From an uncultured Eggerthellaceae bacterium (lineage in GTDB: Bacteria; Actinomycetota; Coriobacteriia; Coriobacteriales; Eggerthellaceae), in the NCBI GenBank assembly GCA_934617065.1, contig CAKTTY010000002.1, positions 62,001 through 126,000 on the forward strand: a stretch of DNA of 64,000 bases, read 5' to 3'. The notes under the pieces were generated by a model, which saw only the letters and a program-made list of their open reading frames with translations, was not told where the DNA came from and ran no database searches. Shown here piece after piece: positions 1 through 8,178 of this stretch. The position numbers and the translations under genes were made by a program. Each line of letters starts with the position of its first letter. Positions within the stretch are counted from its first letter, which is position 1.

Positions 1-108
1 TTTGGCGCAGTCTGCACGGGCCGACGGTTTCCGATAAGCGTCATCTGACGGTATGGCGGTGTTCTGCCTCATTGCTCTTCGGCAAATAAATACGCCCAAT
101 CAAAATGA

Positions 109-223
109 GCTGCACTTCCCAGACTCGGCCTTACTATTTTTGCCAGAGTCCGGGAAGTTTGATCGGACTCCGGGAGGTTTGATTTGAGCTCGGGAAGTTT
201 GGTCGGAGTTCGGGAAGTGCAGC
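109..223. repeat. Four-unit 20-bp tandem repeat inside a flanking inverted repeat
   Basis: The core CGGGAAGTTT (one copy CGGGAGGTTT, the last CGGGAAGTGC) starts at 151, 171, 191 and 211, an exact 20-bp period with GATCGGACTC-like spacer sequence between cores. The block is bracketed by a 12-bp perfect inverted repeat: GCTGCACTTCCC at 109-120 and GGGAAGTGCAGC at 212-223. No ORF or terminator-like T run accompanies it. The rest of the first 263 bases holds nothing I recognise; an upstream gene may end to the left of the window. Confidence 0.75.
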
Positions 224-263
224 CCCAAGATGATCAAGGCGCATAAACAAGAGCGTTGATTGG

Positions 264-1511
264 TTACCGCAGCTCAAGTGCGCAGATGTTCTCCACGTGA
301 TTGGTGTGGGGGAACATGTCGACGGGTTGAACCTCAGTAAGTCGGTATCCGTGCTTAACGAGGTATTCGACGTCGCGTGCCTGCGTGTTGGGGTTGCAAG
401 AAATGTAGACGATGCGCTTCGGCGCCAAGCTGCAGGCAGAGCGAAGGAACTGCTCGTTTGATCCTGCGCGTGGCGGATCCATCAGCAGAACATCGAGCGA
501 TTCGCCTTCCTTTGCTAGCTTATCCATGAAACGCCCGGCGTCTTCAGCGGTGAACTCGGCGTTCTCGATTCCGTTGTGGCGGGCGTTTTCGCGTGCGTCT
601 TTGATGGCGGATGCCACGTTGTCTACGCCGATCACGCGTGCGGCATGGGCGGCTTCGGCATCGGGCAGCCCCTTTGCTGCTACCAAGCCGATGGTCCCCG
701 TTCCGCAGTAAGCGTCCATTGCCGTTTCATCGCCGGTGAAGCGGGCCATCTCGATGGCCTTTCGGTACAGCACCTCGGTTTGCGTGGCGTTTACCTGGTA
801 AAACGAATGCGAGGAAATACGGAACGTGAGCCCGCAGAGCTCGTCGATTATGAATCCTGGGCCGTAGAGCGTCTTTTCGCCTTCATCGCCCAAAATCACG
901 TTGGTTTGGCGGGTGTTAACGTTCTGAACCACGGTGGTGATGGCAGGGCAGCGCTTCTTCAGTTCGCGGCAGAAATTGCGCGAAGCGGGAAACTCCTTGC
1001 CGTTCGTAACGACGGTAACCAGCAATTCACCGGTGGTGTGCCCTACGCGTATAACGGCGTGACGAATGAAGCCGGTATTAGCGTCTTCGTTGTAGGGTTC
1101 CATGTGGTAGCGCTGCATGAGCGAGCGAATAGCCAAAACTACCTGTTTAGCATCTTTGTTTTCCAAAAGGCAGGCATCGGTGTTGATGACGCGGTGCGAG
1201 CCAGCTGCGTACATGCCGCAAAGGATTTCATGTTGCGATCCGCCTTTGGCGCCGGCTTTGCCCTTCTTGCCCTGTGGTTTCTTTCCGCCTTTGATCTTGC
1301 GTCCTGGAACATAGGGCGAAGTGACCTTGTTGCGGTAGTAATAGGGCTGGTCCATCCCTGCGATGGGATTGAATACGGTGCCCTCGCCCGCGAAAGGCTC
1401 GAAGAGTTCAATCATCTCGTTTTGCTTGCGTTCCAGCTGTTTCTCGTAAGGAAGGGAAAGCAGTTGGCAGGCTCCGCATTGCTTTTGCGCAGGGCAGTGG
1501 GGCATGTTCAT
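264..1511 (-). CDS. rlmD: 23S rRNA (uracil-5-)-methyltransferase, RlmD/RumA family
   Basis: SAM-dependent enzyme that forms 5-methyluridine in 23S rRNA. I chose the ATG at 1511 (415 aa) because AAAGGAG lies 8 nt upstream and the family-conserved N-terminus begins there; the open frame continues upstream without homologous sequence. Visible features are an Fe-S cysteine set (C6, C12, C15, and C114 in TDACLLEN), a SAM-binding DAYCGTGTIG motif, the DPPRAG motif, the catalytic cysteine in SCNPNT (about residue 372) and the general-base glutamate in HVENI (about 407). A Lys/Gly-rich insertion (about residues 71-93) is an oddity within the N-terminal half. RlmD is favoured over TrmA by the Fe-S cysteines, but RlmC/RlmCD specificity cannot be excluded. 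Confidence 0.88.
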   Translation of the reverse strand: MNMPHCPAQKQCGACQLLSLPYEKQLERKQNEMIELFEPFAGEGTVFNPIAGMDQPYYYRNKVTSPYVPGRKIKGGKKPQGKKGKAGAKGGSQHEILCGMYAAGSHRVINTDACLLENKDAKQVVLAIRSLMQRYHMEPYNEDANTGFIRHAVIRVGHTTGELLVTVVTNGKEFPASRNFCRELKKRCPAITTVVQNVNTRQTNVILGDEGEKTLYGPGFIIDELCGLTFRISSHSFYQVNATQTEVLYRKAIEMARFTGDETAMDAYCGTGTIGLVAAKGLPDAEAAHAARVIGVDNVASAIKDARENARHNGIENAEFTAEDAGRFMDKLAKEGESLDVLLMDPPRAGSNEQFLRSACSLAPKRIVYISCNPNTQARDVEYLVKHGYRLTEVQPVDMFPHTNHVENICALELR

Positions 1512-1939
1512 GGAAGGGGCTCCTTTTAGTGTGTGCACGTAAGAAGTGTAGCGGATGCGGCGCGCTTGCAGGGAAACGACATCACAATACGAAAGCCCGC
1601 GCACTGGTGCTTCTGGACTTCGTCCAGAAGCTTGGACGTTGAACCGCTCCATTTCCTGGACTGAACCGCTTCCCGTTTCTTGGGCATAAAGAAATGGGAA
1701 GTTCTCTTATACGCGCCGACCTTGGGGGCAAGGTGCGACGCCGAGGCTCGGGGGCACCATCGCGCTCTTCGACTCCAGCACGGGCTGCCGGGCGTCTCGC
1801 AGGCTGATTGACGATCGATGGCAATTGGCGGTCGATGGCAATTGCCGGAAAGCCCACCACTGAATGTGTCTGCGCGCCAAAGCAAAGAAAAGGGGCCCAA
1901 GAACACCAGTGCGTTCTTGGGCCCCTTCTTAACGTTGAC
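1512..1939. other. Intergenic stretch with a perfect hairpin and no gene
   Basis: No convincing gene. It holds a perfect 10-bp stem with a 3-nt loop at 1609-1631 (GCTTCTGGAC / GTCCAGAAGC) that has no T run and so is not an obvious terminator. A 13-bp direct repeat (TCGATGGCAATTG) occurs twice near 1815-1848. The metH terminator lies at 1890-1927. The antisense-like short ORFs here have no ribosome-binding sites and no recognisable motifs. Confidence 0.6.
1890..1927 (-). terminator. Intrinsic terminator of the metF-metH operon
   Basis: Long perfect stem AAGGGGCCCAAGAAC (1890-1904) with GTTCTTGGGCCCCTT (1913-1927), followed on the minus strand by TTTTCTTTG. It lies 13 bp beyond the metH stop. 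Confidence 0.93.
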
Positions 1940-4576
1940 CTATTGCTTGCCGAAGAATTGCTCGGCTATGCGGGCGCTTTCGGCAGCATCTTTCGCATAC
2001 CAGGTTGCTCCCATGGTTTCAGCGTACTCGGGCGTGAGCACGGCGCCGCCTACGAATGTTTTAGCGTCGGGGACTTGCTCACGCAGAAGCTCGATGGTCT
2101 TTTCCATGGACTTCACCGTGGTGGTCATCAACGCCGAGAGGCCGACAAGGCGGATATTCTGCTCTTTGGCGGCATCGACTATCGTTTGCGGATCAACATC
2201 GCGTCCCAGATCGACAACGCGGTAGCCGTAGTTTTCCAGCAGCATCTTCACGATGTTCTTGCCGATGTCGTGAATGTCGCCCTTAACCGTGGCAAGGATG
2301 ATGGGCTTGTCTTCGGCCTGCTCGGCGCTGCCGTTGGCTTCCAAGTGGGCCTTTACCACGTCGAAGCCAACTTTTACCGCTTCGGCAGAGGCCATCAGCT
2401 GCGGAAGGAAGAACGTGCCCTTGTCGAAGCGCACGCCCACTTCGTCAAGGGTGGGAATGAACAGGCCGTCGATCAGGGCAAGCGCATCGTGGTTTGCCAG
2501 CAGCTCTTCGGTGGCCTTTTTCATGGGGTCTTTGCGCCCTGCGATGATCAGATCTTGGATGGCGGCAGCTTGGGCCTTTGCATCGGCAAGCGATTCAGGG
2601 ATGGGCAGTACGCTTGCGGATTCTGCGGCAGAGGCGGACGCTGCGGGCGCGCCGGTTGCGCCTGCGGCAGAAAGCTGTGACAAAAGGGCGTTGCCATCGG
2701 CGGCGTTCGCACCAGTAGCTTGCGCGATGAGCGACAGCCCCTGGGCGAGCATTTCCTGGTCAACGTCAAGAGAAGGCTTTGCATCGTAGGGGTCAGGGGT
2801 TTCGTTGCAGTACTCGATGTACCCAACCGAGCCAGCGTCTTGGCCATTGATAACGCGGTAGCAGCGCACTACGTCGCGGTAGCGTGCGGCATTGGGGTTG
2901 ATGATGGGCAGGTCAAGACCAGCGCCGAATGCGGCGGAAAGGAAGTTCGAGCTCATGAGGTTGCGCTGCGGAAGGCCAAAGCTGATGTTCGAAACGCCCA
3001 AGGCCGTGCGAACGCCCAGGTGTTCTTTGCACAGCTTGATGGCATCCAAGATAGCGGAAGCTTCGTTTTGATTGGTGGCAACGGCCATGGTAAGGCAGTC
3101 GATGACGATGTCATGCGCGGGGATGCCGTAGGTTGCTGCCTCGTTCACGATTTTCTGGGCAATCGCAAAACGTTCTTGCGCCGTGGGCGGAATGCCTCCC
3201 TCGTCAAGGCACAGGCCAATAACGCAGCAGCCGTATTTGGCGGCGATGGGTAATACTGAATCCATGTTTTCCTGCTTGCCGTTTACGGAGTTGATCAGCG
3301 GCTTTCCGCAATAATGACGGCAAGCGCGCTCGATGGCTTCGGTATCGGAAGAATCCAGGACCAACGGCAACGTTACACACGATTGCAGCTTCTGCACAGC
3401 GGAATCGAGCATGACGGGCTCGTCGATTTCAGGAAGGCCAACGTTTACGTCAAGCAAGTCGGCTCCCAAATCGCGCTGGCTCACTGCTTCGCCCACCAGG
3501 TAGTCCAGGTTGTTTTCTCGCAGGGCTGCCTTGAGCTTGGGCTTGCCGGTGGGGTTGATGCGCTCGCCGATGATGCCAACCTCATGGGTGCCTTCATGCA
3601 GGATAACGGCCTGCTGACCGCTGGTGATAATGCAGTCGTGTGCAAGGGTGCGCGGGGTGGGGTTGCCTCGCTTCTTGGCATTGGCGGCAACCAGGGAAAT
3701 CATATCGGGCGTGGTGCCGCAGCAACCGCCCACAAGCGTTACGCCTTCGTCCATGATGGCGTTCATGGCATCGGCGAATTCGGCGGGAGTGATGTCGTAG
3801 ATGGTTTCGTCGCCTTCCATGCGGGGGAGGCCTGCGTTGGGCTGGAGCAAAACGGGTACGCGGCTGGTGGCGCAGAGCGTCTTTGCGAAGCCGAGGGCTT
3901 CAGCGGGGCCCAGCGAGCAGTTCATGCCCACAGCGTTGGCCCCCATGGCCGAAAGGGTGGCAGCGGCAACTTCGGGTGGGGTTCCAAGGAAGGTTCGCCC
4001 GTCTTCTTCGAAGGTCATGGTAACGAAAACGGGCAGGCTGGAGTGCTCTTTTGCTGCTAGGAGCGCAGCGCGGGCTTCCGATAGGTCGGAAAGCGTTTCC
4101 AGCAAGATGATGTCGCATTCGGCGGCAACAGCGGCGTCGACCTGCTCGGCGAACAGGTCGTATGCCTCTTCGAAGGAAAGCGTGCCCATGGGCTGCATCA
4201 ATTCGCCGATGGGTCCTAGGTCGGCAACCACGTAAGGGGCTCCTGCGGCACGCACGTTGTCGGCAGCTGCCTTGAATACCTCGGCAACCGTTGCGCGTCC
4301 TTCGAGCTTGTGGCGATTTGAGCCGAAGGTGTTGGTGGAAATCGCTTGAGCACCCGCTTCGACATATTTCCGATGGATGGCGGCAATTTCGGTTGGGTTG
4401 CTGAAATTCAGCAGGTCGGGAACAACGCCCGCGCCTGCAAGGCCTGCTGCCTGCAGCATGGTTCCCATGCCGCCATCGTGAATCAGGAAACCCTCGCCGC
4501 GTAATACGGCTTTAAGATGAGCGTCTTTGATGGTCAGCCCGGCAAGGGCATCGAAACGGTTAGTGGTGGTTGCCAT
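1940..4576 (-). CDS. metH: Cobalamin-dependent methionine synthase without activation domain
   Basis: Transfers a methyl group from methyltetrahydrofolate to homocysteine through methylcobalamin. At 878 aa it is shorter than full-length MetH (about 1200 aa). Domains in order are the homocysteine domain (about 20-320, with zinc ligands C220, C285, C286 in GMNC and GGCCGTTP), the pterin domain starting at GERINPTGK (about 337), an Ala/Ser-rich linker near 620-660, the helical B12 cap, and the B12 Rossmann domain. That last domain carries DIHDIGKN, with cobalt-ligand His769. The C-terminal SAM-dependent reactivation domain is absent and is encoded by the upstream gene, whose 3' end overlaps metH by 17 bp. 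A strong terminator follows. Cobalamin supply probably depends on the riboswitch-controlled operon at 9-15.6 kb. Confidence 0.96.
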   Translation of the reverse strand: MATTTNRFDALAGLTIKDAHLKAVLRGEGFLIHDGGMGTMLQAAGLAGAGVVPDLLNFSNPTEIAAIHRKYVEAGAQAISTNTFGSNRHKLEGRATVAEVFKAAADNVRAAGAPYVVADLGPIGELMQPMGTLSFEEAYDLFAEQVDAAVAAECDIILLETLSDLSEARAALLAAKEHSSLPVFVTMTFEEDGRTFLGTPPEVAAATLSAMGANAVGMNCSLGPAEALGFAKTLCATSRVPVLLQPNAGLPRMEGDETIYDITPAEFADAMNAIMDEGVTLVGGCCGTTPDMISLVAANAKKRGNPTPRTLAHDCIITSGQQAVILHEGTHEVGIIGERINPTGKPKLKAALRENNLDYLVGEAVSQRDLGADLLDVNVGLPEIDEPVMLDSAVQKLQSCVTLPLVLDSSDTEAIERACRHYCGKPLINSVNGKQENMDSVLPIAAKYGCCVIGLCLDEGGIPPTAQERFAIAQKIVNEAATYGIPAHDIVIDCLTMAVATNQNEASAILDAIKLCKEHLGVRTALGVSNISFGLPQRNLMSSNFLSAAFGAGLDLPIINPNAARYRDVVRCYRVINGQDAGSVGYIEYCNETPDPYDAKPSLDVDQEMLAQGLSLIAQATGANAADGNALLSQLSAAGATGAPAASASAAESASVLPIPESLADAKAQAAAIQDLIIAGRKDPMKKATEELLANHDALALIDGLFIPTLDEVGVRFDKGTFFLPQLMASAEAVKVGFDVVKAHLEANGSAEQAEDKPIILATVKGDIHDIGKNIVKMLLENYGYRVVDLGRDVDPQTIVDAAKEQNIRLVGLSALMTTTVKSMEKTIELLREQVPDAKTFVGGAVLTPEYAETMGATWYAKDAAESARIAEQFFGKQ

Positions 4577-5369
4577 AGCAGGTTATTCCCTTCTCTATAT
4601 AAGAGCAGTATTCGCGTGCGATGCACTCTTTGCAAGGCGATTGCGTTGTTTTGGGCGGCAGCGTATCGAACAGCCCCACAATAGCAGTGATGCTTTTTGC
4701 GGGCACCAACAGCAAGCTTTCGTTTACGGTAAGCCCCAAGCGCTTAGAAGCGTCGATTGCTTTGATGAACTGGGGCTGAATGGCTAGTGGCAAGTCACCG
4801 TAGCCGGGGCTGAAACGCATACGGGCGAAAAGCCCCGCCTGGGCGGCCTCGCGGGCAATGTCATCTTGCGCCGCCTGCGCCACTTCCTCGATAAGCGCAT
4901 TGCAACAGGCATCGTAGAGCATGGCATCAAGCGGGTTGGTGGCCGCTAGCGTCCGTACTTGGCGCTCGCTTTCGGCGCCTAAGGTTGCAGCGAAGCAGGC
5001 GGCAAAGCGCGCTCCGTGTAAATGCGTGCCTATGCTTTTGCCCTCAAAGGAAAGGGATGTCCCCTCAAGGGCCACGCGGGGGTTTTCATCCCAACGGCAG
5101 CGTTGCTCATCTAGCGCGAATACGCGCCACGTGAAGGTGGGTTTGAGCCCCTTTTCGCAGATGGCTGCCATCGATTCAAGACGCGCTACCAATTCGTCGT
5201 CGATAACCTGGCCGCTGTAGCCCAGGTAGCGAAGGGCTTCTTCGCGGTTTAGGGAAACTGCGGCATGCGCCTTGGCGCGCATGGTTCGAAAAGCAAAGAG
5301 AGGCGCGGGGTTGGCCGCGCCTCGGGTGGGATGGTCGTTTACGAGGGTCTGCTGCTTTTCTAGCGCCAT
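4560..5369 (-). CDS. Stand-alone MetH activation-domain-like protein
   Basis: A 269-residue protein resembling the B12-dependent methionine synthase activation domain, which reductively remethylates inactive cob(II)alamin using SAM. The ATG at 5369 (MALEKQQTL) is chosen because it overlaps the metF stop by 10 bp; the frame extends upstream but only as the shadow of metF. The segment RMRFSPGYGDLPLAIQ matches the RxxPGYxxxPdh-type SAM-binding motif of the family. The C-terminus carries a CKECIAREYCSYIEKGITC cysteine cluster, possibly a metal or Fe-S site. The 3' end overlaps metH by 17 bp, implying translational coupling. It most likely acts in trans on the truncated MetH. Confidence 0.88.
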   Translation of the reverse strand: MALEKQQTLVNDHPTRGAANPAPLFAFRTMRAKAHAAVSLNREEALRYLGYSGQVIDDELVARLESMAAICEKGLKPTFTWRVFALDEQRCRWDENPRVALEGTSLSFEGKSIGTHLHGARFAACFAATLGAESERQVRTLAATNPLDAMLYDACCNALIEEVAQAAQDDIAREAAQAGLFARMRFSPGYGDLPLAIQPQFIKAIDASKRLGLTVNESLLLVPAKSITAIVGLFDTLPPKTTQSPCKECIAREYCSYIEKGITCYGNHH

Positions 5370-6238
5370 GATTCCCTTAGCAATCCCATGCACTGCTGGG
5401 CGATTTCGGGCTTGTTCATGGTGTACAGATGCAGGCCGTCTACGTCGTGGTCTGCCAGATCGATCAGCTGTTCGGCGGCGTATTCGACGCTTGCCTTGCG
5501 CAGCGATTCGGGGTCGTCGGCGTATCGGTTCAAGATCTTCACGATCCTGCCAGGCAGGGAAACGCCACACATGAACACCATGCGCTGCACCTGTTCTTTG
5601 CTCATTACGGGCATAATGCCGCAGGAGATGGGCGCGGTAACACCTATTGCTTGCGCCTTGTCCCAGAAGCGGTAGAAACACTCGTTGTCGAAGAAGAGCT
5701 GGGTAACGAAGAAGTCGGCGCCGGCATCTTGCTTTGCCTTCAAGAACTTCAAGTCTTCGTCGAGGTCCAACATGGTGGGGTGCGCCTCGGGGTAAGCAGC
5801 GGCGCCTACGCAGAAACCGCGGTCCTTAAGCAGGGGGATCAAATCGGTGGCGTGCTTGAAGCGTGCGCTGGGGGTTTGTCCCTCAATCAGGTCGCCGCGG
5901 AGGGCCAAGACGTTTTCGATGCCCTTTTCCTGTAAGTCGTCCAAAGCGGCGGCAATCTTTTCCTCGCTTGCGTTTGAACAGGTGAGGTGGGCCATTGCTG
6001 TCATGTCGAGCTCGTCTTGCAGGATCGCTGCGATTTCGCTGGTGGCGTTGGAGTTTGCGCTGCCACCTGCAGAATAGGTCACAGAGACGAAATCGGGGTG
6101 CAAATCAACCAGTTTGCTTGCCGTGTCGCGCGCCACGTCGTTGGTCAGAACCCCCTTGGGAGGAAAGATCTCGAACGAGATGGGAGGGCGCTGGTTGTTG
6201 GCCTTCGCGCGTTTGAATGTGTTAATGATTTTCTTCAT
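5360..6238 (-). CDS. metF: 5,10-methylenetetrahydrofolate reductase
   Basis: Reduces methylenetetrahydrofolate to methyltetrahydrofolate, the methyl donor for MetH. The 292-aa protein is a single catalytic TIM-barrel domain of normal bacterial MetF length. It shows ISFEIFPPKG near the N-terminus (the catalytic glutamate), HLTCS, ENVLALRGD and FFVTQLFFD, all conserved in the family. It is first in the metF / activation protein / metH operon, with overlapping genes downstream. A TATAAT element at 6246-6251 lies only about 7 bp from the ATG and no Shine-Dalgarno is visible, so the mRNA may be leaderless. That is inference from spacing alone. Confidence 0.95.
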   Translation of the reverse strand: MKKIINTFKRAKANNQRPPISFEIFPPKGVLTNDVARDTASKLVDLHPDFVSVTYSAGGSANSNATSEIAAILQDELDMTAMAHLTCSNASEEKIAAALDDLQEKGIENVLALRGDLIEGQTPSARFKHATDLIPLLKDRGFCVGAAAYPEAHPTMLDLDEDLKFLKAKQDAGADFFVTQLFFDNECFYRFWDKAQAIGVTAPISCGIMPVMSKEQVQRMVFMCGVSLPGRIVKILNRYADDPESLRKASVEYAAEQLIDLADHDVDGLHLYTMNKPEIAQQCMGLLRESWR

Positions 6239-6728
6239 GGGCCTGATTATAAAAGGCTCTACGCCATCGGGAAGCCGCTTTCCGGCGATTCGTTATACCG
6301 ATGTTCTTGCATGCGTCATAGGAAATTTATATGGCTACTTTCCTGCGGGGCGGAGCGCCTTTATCTTGCCCGTCCGATTTCGGGGTGGCGTGAGGGCATT
6401 CGAGCCACCCACTCCGCTACCGTTCGCTGCGTTCCTTCGTTCATTTTTTAATAATTTAATTTGAAACGCCGGGTGTTCTCGACTACCCTCGCGCCACTCC
6501 GAAGCCTGCGCTATTTTGCACTGCTGGTTGGGGGTTCCTATGGGCTCGTCGTCATCTACAACTAATCGTTAATGCCCTAAACCTTTTTTCCTTAATGCTG
6601 AATGGTCTGGCTGAATAGGCTGATTCATTATCGGTCGATTTGGGAATTCTGCTGAATTGCGAAAGTTTGAGCAAATGCTTCGATTCAGTTCGCAAAGGAG
6701 GGGGTTCCCTTGCAGAAGAGGTGTAGCT
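6239..6728. other. 490-bp intergenic region between divergent metF and lipoprotein gene
   Basis: No gene supported. A perfect -10 (TATAAT, minus strand, 6246-6251) directly abuts metF. The right part is AT-rich with several GCTGAAT repeats (around 6597-6655). A strong Shine-Dalgarno-like AAAGGAGGGGG (6694-6704) is not followed by an in-frame start at normal spacing; the nearest start of the downstream gene uses AGAGG at about 6717-6721 instead. Confidence 0.5.
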
Positions 6729-7283
6729 ATGCGTTTCCTCAATGTTGTCATGTTGTTGGTGTTTGCCCTCGGATTGCTAGGCTGCGCAAACTCAAGCCAA
6801 TCGGCGGATGACGCTTCAAGGAATACCCCATCGGGGCGGAACGTTTTTCTTGTTGACCAAGATCATAAAACGTTGCTTAGCTTGGGTGAACCTTCTGTGC
6901 TGCTTGGCGGGGCCGAGGAAAATTGGCGTTGTCTTGCTTCATACGATCTTGATGTCTCTTTTATTCTTGGGGAATCTCGCGGCTCCCTTGTTGCTCTTTC
7001 GGTTTCGGGGGAGGGCGAATGCGGTGTTTTCTCCGCGGCTGATCAGGATGAAATTCTTGAGTCGGGTTCGATGCCCAATCGTTGTGATGCGGGTTCTTCC
7101 TCTTTGAGAATTGGTTGTCTTGTCGATTTGGGCGAATCTGCCTGTTCCCAATTGGTGAATGACAACGGACCCCAGTGGCATCAACTTGCAGAAAAAGTCG
7201 CCTCTAAAATGGATGGGTTGATGATTGTGGCAACGATGGATTCGGGTGCTGAATACCAATGGGAGTTGGTCCAGGGCGAGTAG
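6729..7283 (+). CDS. Predicted lipoprotein of unknown function
   Basis: Start chosen at the ATG at 6729 (184 aa) because it opens a lipoprotein signal peptide: MRFLNVVMLLVFALGLLGC, with lipobox LLGC at about residues 16-19, preceded by AGAGG. The mature part has no domain I recognise. It is mixed alpha/beta in appearance, with several cysteines (CLASYDL, GECGVF, NRCDAG, IGCLVD, SACSQ) that could form disulfides in an exported protein. It sits at the start of an AT-richer block with the frameshifted secreted protein and a LysR regulator. No function can be assigned. Confidence 0.7.
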   Translation: MRFLNVVMLLVFALGLLGCANSSQSADDASRNTPSGRNVFLVDQDHKTLLSLGEPSVLLGGAEENWRCLASYDLDVSFILGESRGSLVALSVSGEGECGVFSAADQDEILESGSMPNRCDAGSSSLRIGCLVDLGESACSQLVNDNGPQWHQLAEKVASKMDGLMIVATMDSGAEYQWELVQGE

Positions 7284-7379
7284 CAACAAATTGTATTGTG
7301 CGTAAACAGGTTTTACACAAACAGGAGAGACCAACTGTTTGACGATGACTATGCCGTCGAAAACGAGAAGGAGGTCAAA

Positions 7380-8121
7380 ATGACTATTTCGAAAAAGGCA
7401 GCAGCATCAACGTTGGTATGTGTTGCAATTGCGCTTTTGCTTTCCTGCTTTGCTCAGCCCGCATTTGCGACTATGCCAAATTGTAAAGTTTGGGGCAATC
7501 AGAAAGCCTATACCTATGGGGGGAATTACGATTACCCATAAAGCTGGAATAGAATCTATGTCCTGGTCCGGAAGTCAGAATTACATTACGGGTTGGGCTT
7601 ATGCAAAAACCAATAGCTCGATTGCGGAAGGTAAGATTGGCGCTAGAGCTGAGCTTTATGATGGTGCTGGGTTGTTGATTAATTCGACAAAGCCGATTTG
7701 GAATGCCGCTGGCGAAAAAGACGTAGGTGTTGGCGCTGGTGCAGTTAGAAATATTGGTGGGAAATATTACGCTGGGGGCATGGTGTACATTTCCGGAACG
7801 CACATTAATCACGATATCTGCGCCTATTCCCCGACGACGACATGTGATTTGCTTGAAGAAGGAGATGCCCTTATGAGTGTTTCCGAGTACAGCGTGAATA
7901 GCAACAATCAGACTTATGGGTCGATGGTTTCAGCAAATTCGGTGGGATATGAACCAGACCTTGTTTCCGCTGTTGCCACGAATGGTAAAAGTGGCTATGT
8001 CGTAAACGAACAGTGGGCAGATGCTTCTTTTTCCGAGGAGATTACCTCGATTCCTGTTTACGCCGAAGATGGGGAAACTCAGATAGGTGTCTTTGAATTT
8101 TCTGATCCTTTGCGGAGTTAG
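7380..8121 (+). pseudogene. Secreted protein gene interrupted by a frameshift at a G6 run
   Basis: ATG at 7380 follows AAGGAGG and opens a clear Sec signal peptide (about 30 residues, ending QPAFA). This frame stops at 7541 (NYDYP then TAA). The +1 frame is open from about 7420 to 8121 and continues a coherent extracellular-type sequence rich in Gly, Asn, Ser and Tyr (SWSGSQNYITGWAYA and following). The frames can be joined by removing one base from the GGGGGG run at 7518-7523, giving about 246 codons. Either the gene is phase-variable or decayed, or the base is a sequencing error. No family recognised. A terminator follows. Confidence 0.7.
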
Positions 8122-8132
8122 TCTTATGCAAG

Positions 8133-8169
8133 AGGGTCGCCATTGACGGCTGGCGACCCTTTCTTTTTT
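8133..8169 (+). terminator. Intrinsic terminator after the frameshifted secreted-protein gene
   Basis: Stem AGGGTCGCCA (8133-8142) / TGGCGACCCT (8151-8160) followed by TTCTTTTTT. The T run is immediately followed by the GGAGGGG ribosome-binding site of the LysR gene, so read-through or a very short spacer promoter must serve that gene. Confidence 0.9.
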
Positions 8170-8178
8170 GGAGGGGCA

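Noticed and set aside
576..1529. 317-codon plus-strand frame opposite rlmD
   Set aside because: No recognisable start context or motif; complementary to a conserved methyltransferase.
6694..6830. Leader-peptide ORF starting at TTG 6710 after AAAGGAGGGGG
   Set aside because: The strong ribosome-binding-like sequence is suggestive, but the frame is a rare-start, Cys-rich overlap of the lipoprotein gene without supporting features.
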